Shown piece after piece: positions 1-8,114 of a stretch of 11,407 bases of DNA. This DNA is from Halanaerobium sp. (lineage in GTDB: Bacteria > Bacillota > Halanaerobiia > Halanaerobiales > Halanaerobiaceae), in the NCBI GenBank assembly GCA_003070825.1, contig QBLP01000040.1:1-11407 (forward strand), given 5' to 3'. A program made the position numbers and the translations under genes. Under the pieces are notes generated by a model, which was not told the origin of the DNA, made no database searches, and saw nothing but the letters and a program-made list of their open reading frames with translations. Numbering within the stretch: the stretch's first letter is position 1; every line of letters starts with the position of its first letter.

Positions 1-45
1 TTATTAACTTAAGCCAGAATAAAGATATTTAGTGGAGTGGTTTTA

Positions 46-489
46 ATGAAAACTTACCCTGATGGTGGAGTTTATATCTTAAAAATAAGGTTAGAAAAGA
101 AAAGTAAAATTGAGATTGGAGCACTGGGTAAAAAGTTTTTTGCACCCGGTTATTATTTTTATACAGGGACAGCCCAGCGCAATCTTGAAGCTCGAATTAA
201 GCGCCACTACAGCAGAGATAAAAATTTTCACTGGCATATTGATTACTTTTTAGCTGAGGCAGAGTTAGAAAAAGATTTTGTCTTTGAGCTATCTAGGGAA
301 GCCGAATGTTTTTTGGCGCAGATTTTAAAAGAGAATGGAGGCAAAACACCAGTCAGTGGTTTTGGGGCCAGTGACTGCAGCTGTGGCAGTCATTTAATAT
401 ATTTTTCAGAGGCAGCAGGTAGTAAAATCGTAGAAGAATTAATAAAGGATAAAAATTTAGAAAAAGAATTTAATGAATTTAGTAAATAA
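46..489 (+). CDS. DUF123 / GIY-YIG-like family protein
   Basis: This 147-residue protein matches the DUF123 family, which has a GIY-YIG-nuclease-like fold and no established activity. Visible signatures are GVY at residues 8-10 and YFYTG at 37-41 (together the GIY...YIG pair), the basic ARIKRH stretch near 49-54, HWHIDY at 62-67, Glu87-Cys88, and the Cys/His signature FGASDCSCGSHL at 106-117. In some archaea the domain is fused to endonuclease III, which is family knowledge and hints at DNA repair. I chose ATG 46 because GGAG at 34-37 sits 8 nt upstream. An in-frame GTG at 37 would overlap that ribosome-binding site. The stop lies 26 bp before pcrA, so it is probably co-transcribed with pcrA-ligA. 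The family call is firm and the function is unknown. Its promoter lies outside the window or is not recognisable. Confidence 0.87.
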   Translation: MKTYPDGGVYILKIRLEKKSKIEIGALGKKFFAPGYYFYTGTAQRNLEARIKRHYSRDKNFHWHIDYFLAEAELEKDFVFELSREAECFLAQILKENGGKTPVSGFGASDCSCGSHLIYFSEAAGSKIVEELIKDKNLEKEFNEFSK

Positions 490-515
490 AATGATTTTAA
501 TAAGGAAGTGGTTCG

Positions 516-2663
516 GTGGAAGATAGTGAAATTCTAAAAAATTTAAATCCAGCTCAAAAAAAGGCTGTGAAACATCATCAGGGACCGGAATTGGTTCTTG
601 CTGGTGCCGGCAGTGGAAAAACAAGAGTTTTGACCAGAAGAATTGGATATTTAATTAACCATTATGGGGTCTCTCCCTATAATATTTTAGCTGTTACTTT
701 TACCAATAAAGCAGCAAATGAGATGAAAGAAAGAGTAAAAGATATGGTGGGCGGAGTTAACAGCAGCCTCTGGGTCAGCACTTTTCACTCTTTTTGTGTC
801 CGTATTTTGAGGCGGGAGGCAGAAAAACTGGGCTATAATAAAAACTTTGTTATTTTTGACAGCCTTGATCAGCGAAAACTGGTTAAAGAAGTTTTAAAGT
901 CCAAAAATTTAGATCCTAAAAAAACCAAACCCAGATCTGTTTTAAATAAAATCTCGAATGCTAAAAATGAACTAAAAACTCCAGAACAGATGAGTGCAGT
1001 GTCAGGCAGCTTTTTTGACCAGACTGCTGCAGAAATTTATGAAGAATATCAAAAACGGCTCAAGGAAAATAATGCTATGGATTTTGATGATCTAATTCAG
1101 CAGACTGTAAGATTATTTGAAGAATTTCCACTGGTTTTAGAACACTATCAAGAGCGTTTTAAGTATATTCTGGTCGATGAGTACCAGGATGTTAACCATG
1201 CCCAGTACCAGCTGGTAAACTTACTGGCAGAGCGCTACCGCAATGTCTGTGTTGTGGGTGATCCTGACCAGGGGATTTACGGTTTTAGAGGTGCGGATAT
1301 CCGTAACATCTTAAATTTTGAAGATGATTATCCTGATGTTAAAACGATTCGTCTGGAGCAGAATTACCGCTCTAAAGGTAATATTTTAAAGGCTGCTCAG
1401 GCAGTTATTAAAAATAATGCTTCCCGCAAAGAAAAAGAGCTATGGACCGATCAGGGTGAAGGAGCTAAACTGGAATTATATGAGGCAAAGGATGAGAAAG
1501 AAGAAGCTGATTTTGTCTGTAGAACCGCTAAGGAGCTAACAGAAAATGAAGAGCTGACTTTTGATGACCTGGCTGTTTTGTACAGAACAAATTCGCAGTC
1601 TAGAGCCTTTGAAGATATGCTGATGAAATATGGTATTCCCTATCAGATAGTCGGTGGGGTCCGTTTTTATGAACGGATGGAAATTAAAGATATTATGGCT
1701 TATCTGCGCCTGATTTATAATCCAGCTGATGATATCAGTTTTTTAAGAATTATTAACCGCCCCAAAAGAGGTATTGGTGCCGGGACTCTGGGTAAAGTTC
1801 AGGATTTTGCTGAAGCTGAAGGTCTCAATTTATATGAGGCTGCTTTAAAGTCTAAAGAAAATCCTGCCTTAAGTGGGACCTATGCTAAACGAGTACTTCA
1901 TTTTACAGAAATTATAGAAGAATTAAGAGCAGAACAGGAAGAGATTGCTCTGGCAAGATTGACCGAAAAACTCTTAGATAAAAGTGGTTATCGTCATAAT
2001 CTGGAGGAAGAAAAAACTGCTGAAGCAGAAAGCAGACTGGAAAATATAGAAGAGTTATTCTCTGTTATTAATGAGTATATGAAAAACAGTGATAATAATA
2101 CGCTGGCCGGATTTTTAGAGGAAGTCACTTTAATGTCAGATATTGATTCTATGGAAGAAGATCAGAGTTCTTTAACCTTAATGACTATTCATTCTGCCAA
2201 AGGATTAGAATTTCCGGTAGTCTTTTTAGTAGGAATGGAAGAGGGTATTTTTCCTCATTCTAATTCAATGTTTGAGCGAAAAGGGATGGAAGAAGAAAGG
2301 CGGCTCTGTTATGTAGGGATGACCAGAGCTGAAGAAAGACTTTTCTTAAGCAGAGCTCAGGTCAGACTTCGCTTCGGAGAAAGAAAAATGAATCCCCCCT
2401 CTCAATTTATTGAAGAAATACCAGCTGATCTGCTTTCTGGAGCGGCGGATACCCGTTCTGATATGGCCAGAGAAGAAGAAATGATTCACAGTGATAATTC
2501 TGGTACTGATTATGCTATTGGGCAAAAAATTGTTCACCCCCGCTGGGGAATTGGTACAATTCTTTCAATTAGAGGCAAAGAAAATCCGGAATTGAAAATT
2601 GCCTTTGCAGAAGGAAAGACCAGAAATTTACTGGCAGAATATGCTCCAATACAGAAAGTGTAG
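516..2663 (+). CDS. pcrA: ATP-dependent DNA helicase PcrA (UvrD/Rep superfamily 1A)
   Basis: A 3'-5' single-strand DNA translocase and helicase used in repair, replication-fork clearance and plasmid rolling-circle replication. At 715 residues it has the normal PcrA length and all SF1A motifs are intact: Q-motif LNPAQ (10-14), Walker A GAGSGKTR (30-37), Ia TFTNKAANEM (61-70), Walker B VDEYQD (220-225), III GDPDQGIYGFRGA (248-260), IV RLEQNYRS (279-286), V TIHSAKGLEF (557-566) and VI GMTRAEERL (601-609). The acidic linker near 640-662 leads to a small C-terminal domain (about 665-712, GQKIVHPRWGIGTI), the tudor-like module that in PcrA/UvrD contacts RNA polymerase. The start is GTG 516, supported by AAGGA at 502-506 with a 9-nt spacer; no ATG fits as well. 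It lies 12 bp upstream of ligA, the classic Gram-positive pcrA-ligA pair, so translation is probably coupled. Confidence 0.96.
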   Translation: MEDSEILKNLNPAQKKAVKHHQGPELVLAGAGSGKTRVLTRRIGYLINHYGVSPYNILAVTFTNKAANEMKERVKDMVGGVNSSLWVSTFHSFCVRILRREAEKLGYNKNFVIFDSLDQRKLVKEVLKSKNLDPKKTKPRSVLNKISNAKNELKTPEQMSAVSGSFFDQTAAEIYEEYQKRLKENNAMDFDDLIQQTVRLFEEFPLVLEHYQERFKYILVDEYQDVNHAQYQLVNLLAERYRNVCVVGDPDQGIYGFRGADIRNILNFEDDYPDVKTIRLEQNYRSKGNILKAAQAVIKNNASRKEKELWTDQGEGAKLELYEAKDEKEEADFVCRTAKELTENEELTFDDLAVLYRTNSQSRAFEDMLMKYGIPYQIVGGVRFYERMEIKDIMAYLRLIYNPADDISFLRIINRPKRGIGAGTLGKVQDFAEAEGLNLYEAALKSKENPALSGTYAKRVLHFTEIIEELRAEQEEIALARLTEKLLDKSGYRHNLEEEKTAEAESRLENIEELFSVINEYMKNSDNNTLAGFLEEVTLMSDIDSMEEDQSSLTLMTIHSAKGLEFPVVFLVGMEEGIFPHSNSMFERKGMEEERRLCYVGMTRAEERLFLSRAQVRLRFGERKMNPPSQFIEEIPADLLSGAADTRSDMAREEEMIHSDNSGTDYAIGQKIVHPRWGIGTILSIRGKENPELKIAFAEGKTRNLLAEYAPIQKV

Positions 2664-2675
2664 GTAGGTGTTAAG

Positions 2676-4694
2676 ATGACAAAGTTAACTAAAGAAAAAG
2701 CTGAAAAGAAAATTAAGGCTTTAAGAGAAAAAATAAGAGAACATGAATATAAATATTTTGTACTTGATGATCCCTCAATTTCTGATGCTGAATTTGATCA
2801 GCTGATGCAGAAATTAATAAAACTGGAGGAAGAATTTCCAGAGCTGATAACTGAGGACTCCCCTACCCAGAGAGTTGGGGGGGAGGTTCTGGATGAATTT
2901 GAAAAAGTAGAGCATTCTTCGACCATGCTCAGCCTTGATAATGCTTTTGATGCTGGAGATTTAAGAGATTTTGACCAGAGAGTTCAAAAAAATCTCAGTG
3001 GAGAAGATTACCAGTATGTAGTAGAACACAAAATTGATGGACTTTCAGCAGTAATGAGATATAGAAATGGTAGTTTTGAACTTGGAGCTACCCGGGGGAA
3101 TGGCGAAGTTGGTGAGGATATTACCAAAAACATGAAAACTATCCGCTCACTTCCTTTAAAAATTGATGAGGAGGCAGAACTGGAGCTCAGGGGAGAAATT
3201 TATTTAGCCAAAAGTGATTTCCAGCGTTTAAATGAAGAAAGACTGGCAAATGATCAGGATCCCTTTGCTAATCCACGCAATGCAGCTGCAGGTTCGGTCA
3301 GACAGCTTGACAGTAAAATTGCAGCCCAGAGGAGTTTATCAATTTTAATATATGATCTTATTTCTCATTCAGCCAGAGAATTTGAAACCCACCTTGAAGT
3401 TTTTTCTTATTTAAAGGAGCTGGGTTTTAAAGTCAACTGGCATCAATCAGCTGCTGATATTGAAGCAGTAATTGAGATTTGTGAGCACTGGCAGGAAGAC
3501 AGAGAAAGTCTGGATTTTGAAATTGATGGCCTGGTAATAAAGATAAATAATCTTTCACTGAGGGGAAAGTTGGGTTCAACAGCAAGGTCACCACGCTGGG
3601 CAATTGCTTATAAATTTCCCGCTCAGCAGAAGACAACTGTCATCAAAGATATAGAGATTTCACTGGGGAGGACTGGTGCTTTAACCCCGACAGCTATACT
3701 AGAGCCGGTGGAGCTTGCTGGTTCAACAGTAAGTAGAGCAACTCTGCATAATGAAGATGAAATTAAAAGAAAAGATATTCGAATTGGTGATACAGTTTTA
3801 GTACAGAAGGCTGGGGATATAATTCCTGAGGTTGTAAAGGTAATTAAGGAAGAGCGGGATGGGTCTGAAAAAGTTTTTGAAATGCCTGATCAGTGCCCTG
3901 TCTGTGGTGGTGAGGTGATTAGACCTGAGGGTGAGGCTGTTACACGGTGTACAAACATCAGCTGTCCGGCCCAGCGTAAGGAAAGTATTCTTCACTTTGT
4001 TTCCAGAGATGCGATGAATATAGATGGGGTTGGACCGGCTTTAATTGAACAGCTGCTGGAAAATAATCTGATAGAAGATTATGCAGATCTTTATTTCTTA
4101 AAACAGTCACATCTTAAAGACTTAGATAGAATGGGAGAAAAATCTTCTCAAAATGTTATCGAAGCAGTAGAAGCCAGTAAAGATAGAGAGTTTTTTAGAG
4201 TTCTTTATGCTTTAGGAATTCGACATGTTGGAATTGGAGCTGCTAGAATTTTGGCAGCAAACTATAATTCTATAGATGAGCTGCAGGAAGCCTCAGCAGA
4301 AGAATTGGAGGCGATTGATGAAATTGGTCCGGTAATTGCCGAAAGTATTGTTGGCTTTTTTAAGGAAAGGCACAATAGAGACCTTTTAAGCAGATTAAAG
4401 CAGGCTGGGATCCGACTGGAAAAAGAAAAGGATCAGGAAAGCGAGAAGTTTTTAGATGGTCTAAAATTTGTTTTTACAGGCTCACTTAATAACTTCACCC
4501 GGGCTGAGGTCAAAGATCTGGTTGAAAAAGCAGGAGGAAGAGCAGTCTCTTCAGTTAGTTCTAAAACAGATTATTTGGTAGCTGGGGATAATCCAGGTTC
4601 TAAATATGATCAGGCTCAGGAACTTGGGATTGAAATATTGTCTGAGGCTGAGTTCAAGAACTTAATTGAAGCAAAAAGTTCAACAGAAAAGTAA
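2676..4694 (+). CDS. ligA: NAD+-dependent DNA ligase LigA
   Basis: Seals nicks in duplex DNA using NAD+, with a covalent lysyl-AMP intermediate. The 672 residues have the full bacterial LigA layout. Domain Ia, which binds the NMN half of NAD+, is at about 1-70. The nucleotidyltransferase domain carries KIDG at 119-122 (adenylated Lys119), LRGEIY at 171-176, DGLVIK at 284-289 and KFPAQQK at 313-319. An OB fold follows at about 320-400. The zinc finger has Cys407, Cys410, Cys425 and Cys430 (C-x2-C-x14-C-x4-C). Helix-hairpin-helix repeats span about 440-575 and a BRCT domain about 592-664. In domain Ia the expected His/Tyr and Tyr positions are Phe28 and Phe40, while Tyr27, Asp37 and Asp41 are kept. 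ATG 2676 has AGGTG 5 nt upstream. It follows pcrA by 12 bp and is followed by an 81-bp gap before gatC. Confidence 0.97.
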   Translation: MTKLTKEKAEKKIKALREKIREHEYKYFVLDDPSISDAEFDQLMQKLIKLEEEFPELITEDSPTQRVGGEVLDEFEKVEHSSTMLSLDNAFDAGDLRDFDQRVQKNLSGEDYQYVVEHKIDGLSAVMRYRNGSFELGATRGNGEVGEDITKNMKTIRSLPLKIDEEAELELRGEIYLAKSDFQRLNEERLANDQDPFANPRNAAAGSVRQLDSKIAAQRSLSILIYDLISHSAREFETHLEVFSYLKELGFKVNWHQSAADIEAVIEICEHWQEDRESLDFEIDGLVIKINNLSLRGKLGSTARSPRWAIAYKFPAQQKTTVIKDIEISLGRTGALTPTAILEPVELAGSTVSRATLHNEDEIKRKDIRIGDTVLVQKAGDIIPEVVKVIKEERDGSEKVFEMPDQCPVCGGEVIRPEGEAVTRCTNISCPAQRKESILHFVSRDAMNIDGVGPALIEQLLENNLIEDYADLYFLKQSHLKDLDRMGEKSSQNVIEAVEASKDREFFRVLYALGIRHVGIGAARILAANYNSIDELQEASAEELEAIDEIGPVIAESIVGFFKERHNRDLLSRLKQAGIRLEKEKDQESEKFLDGLKFVFTGSLNNFTRAEVKDLVEKAGGRAVSSVSSKTDYLVAGDNPGSKYDQAQELGIEILSEAEFKNLIEAKSSTEK

Positions 4695-4775
4695 GTTTTT
4701 TTAGATGCTAGCCATTAAGGATTAGCAATTCAAATATTTTATTACTAATTATCCTAAAGTGAGGAGGAAATTTAA

Positions 4776-5063
4776 ATGATTGATAAAAAGGATGTAGAAT
4801 ATGCAGCAGGTTTAGCACAGCTTAAACTTGATGAAGAAGAAAAGGAAAAATACACCGAGCAGATTGGTGAAATACTTGACTATGTTGATAAGTTAAGTGA
4901 ACTGGACACAGATGATGTTGTCCCAACAGCCTATACTGTACCTATGAAAAATGTACTGCGTAAAGATGAGGTTCAGGAGTCGCTGCCGCGAGAAAAATCA
5001 CTGGCTAATGCACCGGATGAGAAAGACGGACAGTTTAGAGCACCAAAAATTATGTCAGATTAA
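4776..5063 (+). CDS. gatC: Asp-tRNA(Asn)/Glu-tRNA(Gln) amidotransferase subunit GatC
   Basis: Small subunit of the GatCAB amidotransferase. It wraps around GatA and GatB and stabilises the complex; it has no catalytic residues. The 95 residues show the usual family pattern: an N-terminal helix beginning DVEYAAGLAQLKLDEEE (about 6-22), a second helix with IGEILDYVDKL (about 30-40), the ELDTDDVVPTAY turn (42-53), then LRKDEV and the C-terminal RAPKIM tail. ATG 4776 is preceded by a near-perfect GAGGAGG (4761-4767) with an 8-nt spacer, the strongest ribosome-binding site in the window. It heads the contiguous gatC-gatA-gatB group, with gatA starting 25 bp downstream. The 81-bp gap upstream could hold a promoter, but I could not identify convincing -35/-10 boxes there. 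Confidence 0.95.
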   Translation: MIDKKDVEYAAGLAQLKLDEEEKEKYTEQIGEILDYVDKLSELDTDDVVPTAYTVPMKNVLRKDEVQESLPREKSLANAPDEKDGQFRAPKIMSD

Positions 5064-5088
5064 GCAGTTAAGGAGGTATGAAAATAAA

Positions 5089-6531
5089 ATGAATATTTAT
5101 GATCTAACAATTCACGAACTAAAAGATAAAATTGCTGCTGGAGAACTGACTCCTGCAGAAATTAAGAAAGCTTATGCAGCAAGAATTAATGATGTAGAAG
5201 ATAGAGTTAAGTCTTATATTACAGTAACAGATGAGCTTGCAGATCAGGGACTGGCAGAATATGAAAAGAAAAAGGATGAACTCTTAGCCGGAATTCCAAT
5301 TGCAGTTAAAGATAATATGTCAACAGATGGTATAAAAACCAGCTGTGCTTCTAAGATGCTGGAAAATTATAAACCACCATATGATGCAACAGCTGTTGAA
5401 AAATTAAGTGAAGCTGGGGCAGTAATTATGGGCAAAACTAATATGGATGAATTTGCTATGGGTTCTTCAACAGAGAACTCTGCTTTTTTCAACACCCATA
5501 ACCCCTGGAATTTAAATCACGCACCTGGTGGATCGAGTGGTGGTTCAGCAGCAGCAGTTGCAGCAGGAGAATGTGCAGCAGCTCTGGGATCAGATACAGG
5601 TGGTTCAATTAGACAGCCTGCAGCTTACTGTGGAGTTGTTGGTTTAAAACCCACTTATGGGATGGTTTCCCGTTATGGCCTGGTAGCCTTTGCTTCATCC
5701 TTAGATCAAATTGGTCCCATAACTAAAGATGTTGAAGACAGCGCAATTATGATGAATGTAATTGCCGGTCATGATCCAAAAGATTCAACTTCGATTGAGG
5801 GTAAAAAGGAAGACTATACTGAATATCTTAAAGAAGATGTCAGCGGGATGAAGATAGGTATTCCTGAAGAATACTTTAATTTAGATTTTGATAAAGAGGT
5901 TAAAGATAGTGTAATGTCAGCTGTAGAAAAGTTAAAAGACGCAGGAGCTGAAGTAGAAACGGTACATATGACAGATGCTTCCTACGCACTGGCAGCCTAT
6001 TATGTAATTGCTCCTGCAGAAGCCAGCTCTAACCTGGCCCGCTATGATGGAGTTCGCTATGGACTGCGCAGTGAGCATGCTTCTGATGTCAGCGAGATGT
6101 TCACCAACACCCGTCACGAAGGATTTGGAGATGAGGTAAAAAGAAGAATTATGATTGGTACCTATGCTTTAAGTTCAGGCTATTATGATGCTTATTACCT
6201 TAAGGCACAGAAGGTTAGGACTCTGATTAAAGATGATTTTGATCGGATTTTTAATGATTTTGATCTGATTATCACTCCCACAGCTCCTACAACAGCGATT
6301 GAGCTGGGTTCAAAGAGTGACCCTCTAGAAATGTATTATACTGATATCTTTACAGTACCGATTAATATTGCTGGTGTGCCTGCAATGTCAGTTCCCTGCG
6401 GTTTTGACAGTAATCAGATGCCAATTGGACTGCAGTTAATTGGACCTCACTTTGGTGAAGGAAAAATTATTCAGGCAGCCTATACTTTAGAGAAATTATT
6501 AAATATCAAAGATAAGAGAGCAGAACTATAA
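5089..6531 (+). CDS. gatA: Asp-tRNA(Asn)/Glu-tRNA(Gln) amidotransferase subunit GatA (amidase)
   Basis: Glutaminase subunit of GatCAB. It releases ammonia from glutamine and passes it to GatB for amidation of mischarged Glu-tRNA(Gln) or Asp-tRNA(Asn). The 480-residue product is an amidase-signature protein. The Lys-cisSer-Ser triad is readable as Lys74 (in IPIAVKDN), Ser149 (in APGGSSGGS) and Ser173 (in GSDTGGSIRQP); the spacings equal those known for Staphylococcus GatA. Other landmarks are GKTNMDEFAMGSS (115-127) and VVGLKPTYG just after the signature. The open frame extends upstream to 4951 inside gatC, but I chose ATG 5089 because MNIYDLTIHEL is the normal GatA N terminus and AGGAGG lies at 5071-5076. 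The spacer of 12 nt is slightly long. Gaps to gatC and gatB are 25 and 21 bp, consistent with one operon. Confidence 0.96.
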   Translation: MNIYDLTIHELKDKIAAGELTPAEIKKAYAARINDVEDRVKSYITVTDELADQGLAEYEKKKDELLAGIPIAVKDNMSTDGIKTSCASKMLENYKPPYDATAVEKLSEAGAVIMGKTNMDEFAMGSSTENSAFFNTHNPWNLNHAPGGSSGGSAAAVAAGECAAALGSDTGGSIRQPAAYCGVVGLKPTYGMVSRYGLVAFASSLDQIGPITKDVEDSAIMMNVIAGHDPKDSTSIEGKKEDYTEYLKEDVSGMKIGIPEEYFNLDFDKEVKDSVMSAVEKLKDAGAEVETVHMTDASYALAAYYVIAPAEASSNLARYDGVRYGLRSEHASDVSEMFTNTRHEGFGDEVKRRIMIGTYALSSGYYDAYYLKAQKVRTLIKDDFDRIFNDFDLIITPTAPTTAIELGSKSDPLEMYYTDIFTVPINIAGVPAMSVPCGFDSNQMPIGLQLIGPHFGEGKIIQAAYTLEKLLNIKDKRAEL

Positions 6532-6552
6532 ATTATTAAGAGAGGTGAAAAA

Positions 6553-7998
6553 ATGTCCACTAAATATGAAACAGTAATTGGACTTGAAGTCCATGTCCAG
6601 TTAAATACAGATTCTAAAATTTTCTGCGGCTGCAGTACAGAATTTGGTAAGGAGCCAAATGAAAATACATGTCCGGTCTGTCTGGGATTACCCGGAACAT
6701 TACCGGTTTTAAATAAAAAAGCAGTAGATTATGCAATTATGGCAGGTTTAGCTTTAAACTGTGATATTGCTGAGTATTCTAAATTTGACCGTAAAAATTA
6801 TTTCTACCCTGATCTACCAAAAGCCTACCAGATTTCTCAGTTTGATCTGCCGGTTGCTGAGGCTGGAAAGATTGAAATCGAAACTGATGAGGGTATCTTT
6901 AATATTGGAGTTACCAGAGTTCATTTGGAAGAAGATGCCGGTAAATTAATCCACGAAGGAAGTATCGATAAATCTAAGGGGAGTTTAGTAGATTACAACC
7001 GCACAGGAGTCCCCCTAATCGAGATTGTAAGTGAACCTGATATGAGAACTCCAGCTCAAGCGAGAGCCTATTTAACAGAGCTAAAAATGATTATGGAATA
7101 TCTTGATATTTCTGACTGCAACATGGAAGAGGGATCACTGCGCTGTGATGCCAATGTTTCCTTACGTCCTGTCGGCCAGGAAGAGTTTGGTACTAAAGCA
7201 GAGCTGAAAAATATGAACTCCTTTAGTGCTGTGGAAAAAGGCTTGGAATATGAGGTGAAGAGGCAGCGTGAAATTCTAGAAGAAGGTGGAGAAGTAGTTC
7301 AGGAAACAAGAACCTGGGATGAGTCTTTAAATAAGACTATTTCTATGCGTGGTAAAGAAGAAGCTCATGATTACCGCTACTTCCCTGAGCCAGACTTAGT
7401 TCCTCTAGAAATTGATGAAGCCTGGAAGGAAGAAATGCGCAAAGAGATTCCAGAGCTGCCGCGAGAAAAGTATAAGCGCTTTATAGCTGAACTGGGGCTG
7501 CCTGAGTATGACGCAGGTGTGCTGACAGGAGATAAAGATATGGCGGTTTTCTTTGAGGAAGTGCTCAAAGATTATGATGACCCTAAAAACTTAAGCAACT
7601 GGATGATGGGGGAATTTTTAAGACTGCTCAACGAAAATAACCACTCACCCTTTGATTCTGGGGTAACTCCGCTCAATCTGGCCAGGATGCTGAAGCTAAT
7701 TGACGAGGATGTTATTAGCGGTAAAATTGCCAAAGAAGTATTTGAAAAAATGTACAACAGCGGCAGTAATCCAGAGACTATTGTCGAAGAAGAGGGATTA
7801 AAACAGATCAGTGATGAAGATGAATTAGAGAATATAGTTGATGGAATTATTGAAGCTAATCCAGATGCTGTAGAAGATGTTCAAAATGGTAAAGACCGAG
7901 CAATTGGATTTTTAGTAGGTCAGGTAATGAAAGAAACAAGAGGTAAAGCTAATCCTGGTCTGGTAAATCAGATGCTCAGAGATAAATTAATGGATTAA
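6553..7998 (+). CDS. gatB: Asp-tRNA(Asn)/Glu-tRNA(Gln) amidotransferase subunit GatB
   Basis: Subunit of GatCAB that activates the side-chain carboxylate of the mischarged aminoacyl-tRNA with ATP and completes the amide with ammonia from GatA. The 481 residues have standard length. Visible are the N-terminal signature IGLEVHVQL (9-17), four zinc-binding cysteines Cys25, Cys27, Cys40 and Cys43, the FDRKNYFYPDLPKAYQISQ block (78-96), VHLEEDAGKLIHE (123-135), DYNRTGVPLIEIVSEPD (147-163), and HDYRYFPEPDL (272-282). The C-terminal helical tRNA-binding (YqeY-type) region covers about 335-481 and contains GKANPGLVNQML near the end. ATG 6553 follows AGAGGTG at 6541-6547. It is the last gene of the housekeeping run and is followed by a GC-rich hairpin. 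All three Gat subunits are intact, so the complex should be functional. Confidence 0.96.
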   Translation: MSTKYETVIGLEVHVQLNTDSKIFCGCSTEFGKEPNENTCPVCLGLPGTLPVLNKKAVDYAIMAGLALNCDIAEYSKFDRKNYFYPDLPKAYQISQFDLPVAEAGKIEIETDEGIFNIGVTRVHLEEDAGKLIHEGSIDKSKGSLVDYNRTGVPLIEIVSEPDMRTPAQARAYLTELKMIMEYLDISDCNMEEGSLRCDANVSLRPVGQEEFGTKAELKNMNSFSAVEKGLEYEVKRQREILEEGGEVVQETRTWDESLNKTISMRGKEEAHDYRYFPEPDLVPLEIDEAWKEEMRKEIPELPREKYKRFIAELGLPEYDAGVLTGDKDMAVFFEEVLKDYDDPKNLSNWMMGEFLRLLNENNHSPFDSGVTPLNLARMLKLIDEDVISGKIAKEVFEKMYNSGSNPETIVEEEGLKQISDEDELENIVDGIIEANPDAVEDVQNGKDRAIGFLVGQVMKETRGKANPGLVNQMLRDKLMD

Positions 7999-8032
7999 TC
8001 AGAAGCTAGGCAAGTAAATTAATAAATTATTA

Positions 8033-8068
8033 ACTGGCCTCCGTGAATTTTTATTTCAGGGGGCCAGT
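8033..8068 (+). terminator. GC-rich hairpin after gatB, probable operon end
   Basis: ACTGGCCTCC (8033-8042) pairs with GGGGGCCAGT (8059-8068) over 10 bp with one G-U wobble. Above an unpaired G, TGAA (8044-8047) pairs with TTCA (8055-8058), closing a T-rich 7-nt loop. It begins 35 bp after the gatB stop. The sequence after the stem on the + strand is AAAATTATTA, so there is no proper U-tract. It may be a weak intrinsic terminator, a stem protecting the 3' end of the transcript, or a Rho-related end. The structure is clear; the terminator role is inferred. Confidence 0.5.
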
Positions 8069-8114
8069 AAAATTATTAGCAGCTATCTGAATACTATTTT
8101 TGAGGGTGATTTTT

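Noticed and set aside
4951..5088. Extended N terminus of gatA overlapping gatC
   Set aside because: The upstream stretch is gatC coding sequence read in another frame. The GatA family N terminus and the AGGAGG site both point to ATG 5089.
5078..5092. Tiny open frame ATG-AAA-ATA-AAA-TGA overlapping the gatA start
   Set aside because: The AGGAGG site ends only one base before this ATG, too close for initiation. It is probably a chance product of the A-rich leader.
2346..7757. Several open frames of 61-67 codons on the - strand and one on the + strand within pcrA, ligA, gatA and gatB
   Set aside because: They lie wholly inside well-conserved genes, lack ribosome-binding sites and have compositions typical of shadow frames.
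8069..8100. Promoter for the Nudix gene
   Set aside because: Only a 4-of-6 match (TACTAT at 8092-8097) with no acceptable -35. In AT-rich DNA this is not evidence.
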